In this document: in pieces, positions 48,534 to 55,720 of the stretch | Position numbering within the stretch: position 1 is the first letter of the stretch | Layout: each line of letters starts with the position of its first letter | NCBI GenBank assembly: GCA_001770855.1 | Contig: MESE01000080.1 | Coordinates: 1-55,720, forward strand | Reading direction: 5' to 3' | DNA length: 55,720 nt | Origin: Burkholderiales bacterium RIFCSPLOWO2_02_FULL_57_36 | GTDB lineage: Bacteria; Pseudomonadota; Gammaproteobacteria; Burkholderiales; Burkholderiaceae_D | Translations under genes and position numbers: made by a program | Notes under the pieces: generated by a model | Databases searched by the model: none | What the model saw: the letters and a program-made list of their open reading frames with translations, nothing else | What the model was told of the DNA's origin: nothing

Positions 48534-51500
48534 TACTCGTCTCAACCGCCGGAGATCCACTCGGCACAATGGGCGCGGCTTCCGCCTTGCGCTCAAGTTT
48601 TTTGATTGCCGGTTCCTTCCAGGGACCGGTGATTTGATATTCTACAGTGAACGCTCGCATCAATGGGTCGCGCAAAAACAGTTGCGCAAGAAATGAACCC
48701 AGCCCGACCACGGGATTGATCACCAATCCGTATACCAGCGAAGCAGCCCCCGCATTGATTTCAGGAATGATGACGACATGGAGATTCTGCGATTCTTTTG
48801 CGATATCGACTGATCCGTCCATTAATACAATTGCACTGATACTGCGCATTTTGAAATTGTCCGTCTGCATCATGCCGTTCGTGATGGAGGCGGTACCGAC
48901 CACGCCGTCGAATGCGAAACCCTCCGAAAACACGTCGCGGAAATCCAGGGTAAGCCGACGCGGCAACGATTGCAGGCTAAGTACGCTTAACAGCTTGGCG
49001 GCTCCCGGGTCGACCTTGAGAAATTGCCCGGCCGCGATGTCGAATTGAATCTGACCGGACAGGCTTGGAATATCCAGTGAAAAAGGCAATCCTTTCCAAT
49101 GGATATCGCCATCCATCTTGCCTTTCCCACCGCGCAGCACATTTACGAATCCGAAGCGGTCGAGCAACTTTCCTGCGTTCAGGATATCAAGCGCATAGGT
49201 CAGATTTGTGATGCTTTCACCATCCTTGGTAATCCACTTTCCACTAGCTTTGAAGACGCCATCCGAATTTTCGATGGCAAGTTTTCTGATACGCCATTCG
49301 CGACCGGATTCACCAATGGCATTGTTTGCGAGCAATTCAAGATGCCCAAATTTCTTGCCGAACAATTCAAAATTTTCAGCAACGATATCCAGCGCGGGAA
49401 GCTGTGTCGACGTATTTTTTCCTTCCAGTAAATCGGTGACTTCCGATGCAGCCGATTGCGGAATAATCAGGGAAGCGAGACGCGCCGTGACCCGGCCCAA
49501 ACCGCGCCCGGAGCGCGACTCGTTCCATGTGACATAACCCGACGCCTGCGCAGAATCGATGTTGGCTTGCCAAACGCCTTTCTGATGCGATGCACCGACC
49601 ACCACATTATCCAGCTTCTTTCCCATTACGATCAGTTCCGTGGCGCGTGCCGCCAGGATATTCGGCTCGATATACTGTGCAATGCCCAACGTTCCTGCCT
49701 GTGAGGATGCGGGCACAGGTTCAGCCGGCATGTCGCCGCCGGCAATCGACGTCACGCTCGTGCGCCATGCATCGATGTCGAGCGAGTTCAGATTGACGTT
49801 TGCGATCAACCCGCTGTCGGGTTGCGGTGCCGGCGTATTCACCCCGATGCCACCCTGCACCACTTGCCAAGGACTGTTTTTATCGGTTGATTTCTGCCGC
49901 AAATAGCGTGCTGAAATCGCCGACCCGAGCGACAATTTAATCTCGTCGCGCATGATTGTCACGTCTTCCGATGTCAATCCGGTCAATTCGAATTTAAGCG
50001 GCATGCTGTCATTGGCGGCCTTGCGCAATGGTTCCGGAAAATCGAGCACAATGCCCTGCAACGTCGATTCAACGACGATTTCAGGGTGACCCTTTTTCAC
50101 ATTGATGGAAGCGCTGTAGCGCGTGCCGCCATTGATCTGCTGCAGCAATCGCTGCGAAGTCGGTCCGGCAAATGATTTTCTCAACCCTTCCGCCGACATG
50201 CTGCCTTCCACTTTCATCGCGATGGCGCCATCGCTTTGAGTGCCGCCGGCCAGGGCGACCGGACCACCCAGAAAATTCGCCTTGATACCGTTTAACGCAA
50301 AGCCCTTTTCATTGAACTTCAACTCTCCGTTGGCTTGCAAAATCGGCGGCATCGCTTCTTGCAGCGTCACCGTGTTGCCGGCAAATTGCAAGCTGCCTTG
50401 TACTTTGCTCTGCTCCAGACGGGCCAACGGCATCTGCAACTTGAGCGAGAGTTTTGCGTTTCCGCTCGCCTTGGTCTTTTCGGTAAAATCGGCAATCCAG
50501 CCGGCAACCGGACTGTCATTGGTATAGCGCACAAAATCCTGCAAGGCTCCGGCGGCGCTGCCTTCGATATCCAGCAGACGATCATTTGACAACAGGTCGG
50601 GAACCACGGCTTTGACGTTGGATAGCGCAACCCCGCCGGTTGTGGCGCTGTCGGCTTTGATTTCCATGCGCGACCGGTCTACGCTGAAATCCCCCTTGAT
50701 TTCTTCCAGGAGCGGCCAAAGCGGCGCCTTGCCGTCTTTGGCGAAGTCGCCCGGCGTATAGTTCAGCACGCCGTCGTCAATCTTGCCGGCAATGGAAAAT
50801 TGGCCCTTTGATTTACCGGTCTGCTTATCCGGATCAAACGGAAAATTCGCCAGATCGCCTTTGACGACGATTGCGACATCCCGCATTCGCCCCGCCGCCA
50901 GCGCACCGCTCAGCCAGCCGCGCAGTGCTTCCGGCGTCTGCAACGGCAGATAGCGGCCGATCTTCGTGAAATCGAATTCCGAAATCCTGGCCGACAAATC
51001 GATCACGTTCGGCGCCGTTCCCTGGCCTTCTCCGAGATGCAAAACCTGCTTGCCGGATAGGGAGCCGATGACGCCATCCTGTACGAAATCCATACCCTCA
51101 ACCTGGAAAAGCAATTGATCTCCATCCTGGAATTTCCAATTTGCCTGCAGCTTGAGTTTGTCAAACGGCATGAGCGGATCCGCGAAGTATCCCGGCAGAT
51201 GCAACACAGCGGTGTCGGATGCAAGCTTGAGAAATCCGCCCTGGTCGCTCGCCTCAATCCGTCCACTCAGGTTTTCGAAGCCGGGAATGCCCGGCACAGC
51301 CGCTTGGGCCGGTTTGGACTTGGTTTTTGCTCGAGCCGGGCGCGGATCCTGAGGACTCATCGTCAGACCGTCAAACTGTCCCTTGATGGCATACGAAGTG
51401 ATGGCTGGATAAACCCCTTCCCATTTCCCGGAAAAGTCTTTCAGTGTTCCACGCGGCGAGTAGTCGGCCAGGATCTGGCGTTGACCGGCCGGCACTGGAA

Positions 51501-52731
51501 GACGCTCGACGAATTTCGCCAGCGTATGCAAGTCGAGTTCGGTTGCGCTTACTTCCATTCTCTCGGCTTCGGTGTCGGTCGCCGGAGAGAATGATTGCCT
51601 GATCGTCGTCGTCGGCAGCGTCAGACCATCATTCGTCTCCATCGAGAAATCGGTCAACGCGATCACGTGACCGTGTTCGCCAAACGTAAACAGGCCCTCC
51701 TTCGGCCTGACGCCGAATTCTTCGCGTGCCGATACGCGACCGTTGACCTGCACCAGATTCAAAGTCTGCAAATCTTTTTGCAAACGGGTTGTTACATTCG
51801 CCAGCGTCAGATCGGCAGTGAAGTCGGCAACCTTGGCATGATCGAAACGCAGCCACGCGCGGATCGAACCGGTCCCGCTTTGCACTTCGAACGGATAATC
51901 GAAATACGGTTTCCAGACCGCCAGATCGGTATCCTGCCAATCGGCATACAAGGTGCCCGCCCACAAACTGATGTCGGAAACCTGTCCGGCAAAATAGGGA
52001 TGATCGAAATCGGCGCGAATATCGATCGGCGCGGCAAATGCCGGCGGCGGTGTTGCCTTGAGCGCGAACTTGTGATTTCGGCCATGATTGTGCAGCACCA
52101 GGTCCACATCGTTCAAAACAAGTTCGGGCGCGCCGCGCATTCTGTCGTTCCAGCGCACCCATCCATCGCGAATGACGATTTCGCGTTGCGACAGCACCCA
52201 GTCCGCCCCTTTCCCATCGCCGCTTCGAGCCGAATCGATTAATATTCCGGCGACATAAAGCCTGCCTTCAGCGTCCCGCTCAATGTCCATATCCGGACGG
52301 GTGATTTCGAGCGTATCAAGCCGTAAATCGGCGACCATGACGGACCACCACGACAGGGTGGCCGACACCTTCGGCAAACTCAACGCCTGCTGGCCTTGCT
52401 TGTCATGGATAACAACATTATTGAGCGTTAAACGCGGCCTCAGTCCGCGCCATGAAGCATGGATCGTTCCGATCGACATCGGCCTGCCGATTGCGTCGGT
52501 CGCGATTTGCTCAACTTGCACCTTGTACCGGTCGATGTTCGGCAACACCGCATAACGTAAAACAAGAAACAACGCGCAAAAAGCGAAATAGGCGATCACC
52601 ATCAAACCCAGAAGGATCCCAAGCGCATGATGTGTCGCGGAATTGATAGTGCGATAACCATCCACGGCAGCAAGCCGGTAGCTGGCTAAGCGACTTTTGA
52701 TCCGGCTTGATCTGGTTTGTTCAGTGGACAT
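48520..52731 (-). CDS. yhdP: YhdP family AsmA-like envelope protein (DUF3971)
   Basis: 1403 residues from the ATG at 52731 (the preceding TTG codon is a less likely start). An N-terminal membrane anchor (LGILLGLMVIAYFAFCALFLVL, about 37-59) is followed by a very long beta-rich periplasmic part. Conserved elements include IGTIHASWRGLRPRLTLNNV near the N-terminus and the C-terminal AsmA-like SGQIQFDIAAGQFLKVDPGA...LSVLSLQSLPRRL...FDGVVG. YhdP, TamB and YdbH are known to bridge inner and outer membranes for phospholipid transport. It is divergent from glnE with a 67-base gap. Confidence 0.94.
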   Translation of the reverse strand: MSTEQTRSSRIKSRLASYRLAAVDGYRTINSATHHALGILLGLMVIAYFAFCALFLVLRYAVLPNIDRYKVQVEQIATDAIGRPMSIGTIHASWRGLRPRLTLNNVVIHDKQGQQALSLPKVSATLSWWSVMVADLRLDTLEITRPDMDIERDAEGRLYVAGILIDSARSGDGKGADWVLSQREIVIRDGWVRWNDRMRGAPELVLNDVDLVLHNHGRNHKFALKATPPPAFAAPIDIRADFDHPYFAGQVSDISLWAGTLYADWQDTDLAVWKPYFDYPFEVQSGTGSIRAWLRFDHAKVADFTADLTLANVTTRLQKDLQTLNLVQVNGRVSAREEFGVRPKEGLFTFGEHGHVIALTDFSMETNDGLTLPTTTIRQSFSPATDTEAERMEVSATELDLHTLAKFVERLPVPAGQRQILADYSPRGTLKDFSGKWEGVYPAITSYAIKGQFDGLTMSPQDPRPARAKTKSKPAQAAVPGIPGFENLSGRIEASDQGGFLKLASDTAVLHLPGYFADPLMPFDKLKLQANWKFQDGDQLLFQVEGMDFVQDGVIGSLSGKQVLHLGEGQGTAPNVIDLSARISEFDFTKIGRYLPLQTPEALRGWLSGALAAGRMRDVAIVVKGDLANFPFDPDKQTGKSKGQFSIAGKIDDGVLNYTPGDFAKDGKAPLWPLLEEIKGDFSVDRSRMEIKADSATTGGVALSNVKAVVPDLLSNDRLLDIEGSAAGALQDFVRYTNDSPVAGWIADFTEKTKASGNAKLSLKLQMPLARLEQSKVQGSLQFAGNTVTLQEAMPPILQANGELKFNEKGFALNGIKANFLGGPVALAGGTQSDGAIAMKVEGSMSAEGLRKSFAGPTSQRLLQQINGGTRYSASINVKKGHPEIVVESTLQGIVLDFPEPLRKAANDSMPLKFELTGLTSEDVTIMRDEIKLSLGSAISARYLRQKSTDKNSPWQVVQGGIGVNTPAPQPDSGLIANVNLNSLDIDAWRTSVTSIAGGDMPAEPVPASSQAGTLGIAQYIEPNILAARATELIVMGKKLDNVVVGASHQKGVWQANIDSAQASGYVTWNESRSGRGLGRVTARLASLIIPQSAASEVTDLLEGKNTSTQLPALDIVAENFELFGKKFGHLELLANNAIGESGREWRIRKLAIENSDGVFKASGKWITKDGESITNLTYALDILNAGKLLDRFGFVNVLRGGKGKMDGDIHWKGLPFSLDIPSLSGQIQFDIAAGQFLKVDPGAAKLLSVLSLQSLPRRLTLDFRDVFSEGFAFDGVVGTASITNGMMQTDNFKMRSISAIVLMDGSVDIAKESQNLHVVIIPEINAGAASLVYGLVINPVVGLGSFLAQLFLRDPLMRAFTVEYQITGPWKEPAIKKLERKAEAAPIVPSGSPAVETSNGNG

Positions 52732-52798
52732 CAATCAGAAAGATAACGCGAATGATCCGGCGAAATATAAAATGGTTTAACGGGCAAGCCAGGACGGC

Positions 52799-55597
52799 AT
52801 GTTCGCATGGATATCAAAATCCCGACGCCGAGCGCCTCTAAAAAGCCTAAAATATCTTTTCCTCCCATTAACGAGCGTGCCTCTTTTGACCACCGCCAAT
52901 GCTTCCCGGTTCTTTACGCGTTGGATAAACGCCGACCCAGCCCGCGCCGCAATGGTAGCCGAGCTTGCCGAATTATCGTTGACTCCGGCTGTTTTTGCTC
53001 AAGTATTACAAAATGAAACAGCGGCCGGCATGCCCTTGCCCCGGGCGATGCGACGGGTCCGCAATCTGGTCATAGCGACACTGATAACCCGCGATTTGAG
53101 CGGAGCAGCCGACTTGGCGGAAGTGGTTGCAACCATGTCGGCATTCGCTGAATTTGCGGTACAGACGCATGTTGCCGCCATCGCGTCCGACATGATCGCT
53201 TTGCACGGCGAACCGATCGGCCAGGACTCGGGACGCCTCCAGGAGCTGATCGTACTGGGCATGGGCAAGCTGGGCGGCGGTGAACTCAATGTATCGTCGG
53301 ATATCGATTTGATATTTGTCTACCCGGAAGACGGGGAAACCCGAACTACTTCCCCGGAGCAGCGGCAACTTTCAAACCATGAATTTTTCATCCGATTCGG
53401 CAAGAAGCTGATCGGCGACCTGTCGGCCATCACGGAAGACGGCTTCACCTTCCGCGTCGATATGGCGCTGCGTCCGAACGGCGCGTCCGGTCCGCTGGTC
53501 GCCAGCTTCGGCATGGTTGAGGAATACCTGATCGTTCAGGGCCGCGAATGGGAACGCTATGCATGGGTCAAGGCGCGTGCCGTGACCGGCTGCGAAACCG
53601 ACATCGCTGCACTGGCAAGCATAGTGCAGCCGTTCGTCTACCGCCGCTATCTGGATTTCGGCTCAATCGACGCAATGCGCAACATGCATGCGCAGATCCG
53701 AGCCGAAGTAAGACGTCAAGAGGCGAAGCATCCCGATCGAAGCGACAACGTGAAGCTCGGACGTGGCGGCATCCGCGAAATTGAATTCCTGGCCCAGGTA
53801 TTTCAGCTGATCCGCGGCGGGCGCGATCCTGCTCTCAGGGATCGCTCCACCCGTGCGACACTGCATACACTGGCAGAAAAACGTTTGCTCAGCCCCGAGG
53901 TGGTCGAGCAGTTATTGCAAGCCTATACTTTCCTGCGCGACCTGGAACATCGCTTGCAGTATCTGGACGATAACCAGACCCATACATTGCCAGCGAACGA
54001 AGAAGACCGTTTGACGGTCGCCCATATGATGGGATTTGCCGATATCGCGTCGCTGCTTTCCGCGCTGGAGGCGCATCGCGTATTGGTTGCCGCGCAGTTC
54101 GATGCCATTTTCAGCGACAAAAAAAGCGGCCAGGCATCCGATCCTGACGGGCCTGGCGAGCCGGAGATTTGCGCGGCAGTGTGTGTTACCGATAGCCGGG
54201 AAGCCATCGAAACACAATTACTTGCGCTGGAATTCGACAATGCGTCTGCCGCATCGCGGCGCCTGCTCTCGACATGGGAATCTCCTCGCCTTCAGGCGTT
54301 GTCCGAGGCCAGCCGCGAAAAATTGGTGGGATTGGTCAATACCGCTTTACCGATGATTGCGGAGATCACGGAAGCGCGTACCGCAACACTGGGCAGATTG
54401 ATGGACTTTCTGGAGGCGATTGCGCGCCGTTCCGCCTATCTCTCGCTTCTCACCGAGTATCCGCATGCGTTGACACGAGTAATCCGCATGATGGCGGCCA
54501 GCGGTTGGGCGGCTAAATATCTAACGCTTCATCCCCTCGTTCTGGATGAACTGCTGGACGATCGCACCTTTGACGGTGCGCCGGACTGGTCTGCTTTTTC
54601 ACAGGAATGCCAGGCGCAACTGGATGCGGTACCGGGCGACACGGAACGCCAACTGGATGTATTGCGCGAACTGCATCATGCACAATTGTTCCGTCTTCTG
54701 GCGCAGGATCTGGAAGGCGACCTCACCGTGGAGCGGCTGGCCGATCACCTGTCGGCATTGGCCGATGTACTGGTTGCGGCGACCATGCGGGCGGTCTGGC
54801 AAACCGTCAAGGACCGGCATCGGGATGTACCGAAATTCGCGGTCATCGCGTACGGTAAACTCGGCGGCAAGGAGCTCGGCTATGCCTCCGATCTCGACGT
54901 GATATTTTTATATGACGACGATCATCCTGACGCACCGATGAATTACGCGAAGCTGGCGCAGCGTTTCATTACCTGGATGACTACCCATACTCCGGCCGGT
55001 ATCCTGTTCGACATTGATACCGCGCTCCGTCCGGACGGAGCCAGCGGCCTGCTGGTATCGCCTGTATCGTCTTTCGAAAAGTACCAGACGATGTCGGCGT
55101 GGCTGTGGGAACACCAGGCATTGACCCGCGCGCGTTTCTGCGCCGGCGATCCGGACATTGGCGCACGGTTTGAAGCGATCCGCGAGAAAGTCTTGCGTCA
55201 GCAGCGCGACGAGCTGAAATTGAAGCAGGAAATCCAGTCGATGCGAAAAAAGATGCATGACGCGCATCCCAATCGCTCGCAGCTGTTCGATCTCAAGCAT
55301 GATTCCGGCGGCATGATCGATATTGAATTCATGGTGCAGTATCTGGTGCTGCGCCATGCCGCCCAATATCCGCAACTGACCGCTGATCTCGGCAATATCG
55401 CGCTATTACGGATGACGGGCGACTTGAAGCTGATCGATCAGCAACTGTCGTACAGGGTCGCCGACGCCTATCGTACATTTCGCAAGCTGCAGCACCAGAT
55501 CCGGTTACAGGGAGAAGACCGGGCGCGGGTCAGGATCGAGTTGGTGGAAAACGAGGTGGCCGATGTGGAACGGCTCTGGGCCGAAATTTTCAGATAG
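52799..55597 (+). CDS. glnE: Glutamine synthetase adenylyltransferase/deadenylase
   Basis: 932 residues. Two nucleotidyltransferase halves are visible: the N-terminal deadenylylation domain with LGMGKLGGGELNVSSDIDLIF near 155 and the C-terminal adenylylation domain with AYGKLGGKELGYASDLDVIFLY near 685, each carrying the paired Asp residues. The enzyme controls glutamine synthetase by attaching or removing AMP under PII direction. The ATG at 52799 has AGGA close upstream; an in-frame GTG at 52877, nearer the usual N-terminus of the family, would shorten it by 26 residues and cannot be excluded. A strong terminator follows the stop by 22 bases. Confidence 0.96.
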   Translation: MFAWISKSRRRAPLKSLKYLFLPLTSVPLLTTANASRFFTRWINADPARAAMVAELAELSLTPAVFAQVLQNETAAGMPLPRAMRRVRNLVIATLITRDLSGAADLAEVVATMSAFAEFAVQTHVAAIASDMIALHGEPIGQDSGRLQELIVLGMGKLGGGELNVSSDIDLIFVYPEDGETRTTSPEQRQLSNHEFFIRFGKKLIGDLSAITEDGFTFRVDMALRPNGASGPLVASFGMVEEYLIVQGREWERYAWVKARAVTGCETDIAALASIVQPFVYRRYLDFGSIDAMRNMHAQIRAEVRRQEAKHPDRSDNVKLGRGGIREIEFLAQVFQLIRGGRDPALRDRSTRATLHTLAEKRLLSPEVVEQLLQAYTFLRDLEHRLQYLDDNQTHTLPANEEDRLTVAHMMGFADIASLLSALEAHRVLVAAQFDAIFSDKKSGQASDPDGPGEPEICAAVCVTDSREAIETQLLALEFDNASAASRRLLSTWESPRLQALSEASREKLVGLVNTALPMIAEITEARTATLGRLMDFLEAIARRSAYLSLLTEYPHALTRVIRMMAASGWAAKYLTLHPLVLDELLDDRTFDGAPDWSAFSQECQAQLDAVPGDTERQLDVLRELHHAQLFRLLAQDLEGDLTVERLADHLSALADVLVAATMRAVWQTVKDRHRDVPKFAVIAYGKLGGKELGYASDLDVIFLYDDDHPDAPMNYAKLAQRFITWMTTHTPAGILFDIDTALRPDGASGLLVSPVSSFEKYQTMSAWLWEHQALTRARFCAGDPDIGARFEAIREKVLRQQRDELKLKQEIQSMRKKMHDAHPNRSQLFDLKHDSGGMIDIEFMVQYLVLRHAAQYPQLTADLGNIALLRMTGDLKLIDQQLSYRVADAYRTFRKLQHQIRLQGEDRARVRIELVENEVADVERLWAEIFR

Positions 55598-55620
55598 CCG
55601 CACGGACTGATTCATCACAA

Positions 55621-55650
55621 AAAAACGCCCCGGCTCAGCGGGGCGTTTTT
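55621..55650 (+). terminator. Intrinsic terminator of glnE
   Basis: AAAAACGCCCCG pairs with CGGGGCGTTTTT around a six-base loop: a very stable stem of seven G-C pairs with flanking A and T runs. Confidence 0.95.
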
Positions 55651-55656
55651 CATTTC

Positions 55657-55720
55657 GTGCGCCCAGCATGGGCGCACTCCTGTGGGTGAAAGTCCCGCCG
55701 CGAGCTGACCACAGTGAGCG
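55657..55720 (+). mobile_element. 5' end of a class C (IIC) group II intron
   Basis: Six bases after the glnE terminator the sequence becomes GTGCGCCCAGCATGGGCGCA, then GGGTGAAAGTCCCG about 30 bases in. This is the conserved 5' boundary and domain I start of bacterial group II introns of the IIC type, in line with the Oceanobacillus iheyensis intron from memory. Class C introns typically insert just downstream of intrinsic terminators, exactly as here. The rest, including any reverse transcriptase gene, lies beyond the window. Confidence 0.8.

Overview
The window looks like a betaproteobacterial chromosome of the Burkholderiales, most likely the Oxalobacteraceae (Herminiimonas/Collimonas/Herbaspirillum type). 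The basis is gene content and order: glnE, yhdP, nitrilase, tldD and aroG in a row, then argF-argG-ppnP, rsgA beside a pterin dehydratase and an M48 protease, and a beta-type minor pilin operon. No tRNA, rRNA or CRISPR array was seen. Family assignments come from reading motifs by eye; no database search was run.

Left end (1-10.4 kb): one very large reverse-strand gene runs off the left edge. It encodes a trans-AT type polyketide synthase with the order fatty-acyl-AMP-ligase-like loading domain, ACP, KS, KR, ACP, KS, DH. Just upstream on the same strand is a chorismate pyruvate-lyase gene (ubiC-like), which suggests, but does not prove, a 4-hydroxybenzoate starter. A gene-poor stretch follows, holding only a frameshifted mini-gene and a 19-residue hydrophobic ORF.

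10.6-17.4 kb: reverse-strand arsenosugar-type cluster. It contains two rSAM-associated glycosyltransferases (TIGR04282 and TIGR04283 types), a membrane VTT domain fused to a pyridine-nucleotide disulfide reductase, the radical SAM protein ArsS, and a methylthioadenosine phosphorylase. The stress kinase gene srkA lies upstream. No arsM is present in the window.

17.5-27 kb: a decayed IS3-family orfA, a small membrane protein, a TonB-like protein and the minor pilin operon pilE-fimT-pilV-pilW-pilX-pilY1. The PilY1 has a large insertion between its von Willebrand-like and beta-propeller parts.

27-45 kb: housekeeping genes. These are an UPF0149/SEC-C protein, beta-ketoadipyl-CoA thiolase, oligoribonuclease, an M48 protease, a pterin dehydratase, rsgA, argF, argG and ppnP. 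A complete dipeptide-type ABC transporter operon follows with its GntR-type regulator as last gene, then murB, yajQ, a hypothetical protein and a retropepsin-like protease.

44.7-55.7 kb: aroG is preceded by what reads as a classical ribosome-mediated attenuator: a 23-codon leader peptide packed with Phe and Tyr codons, alternative hairpins and an intrinsic terminator. Then come tldD, a nitrilase-family amidase, yhdP and, divergently, glnE. After the glnE terminator the window ends inside the first bases of what looks like a class C group II intron.

The most novel-looking items are the aroG Phe/Tyr attenuator, the chorismate-lyase/trans-AT PKS pairing, the terminator-like hairpin directly in front of argF, the PilY1 insertion and the arsenosugar cluster with its reductase fusion.
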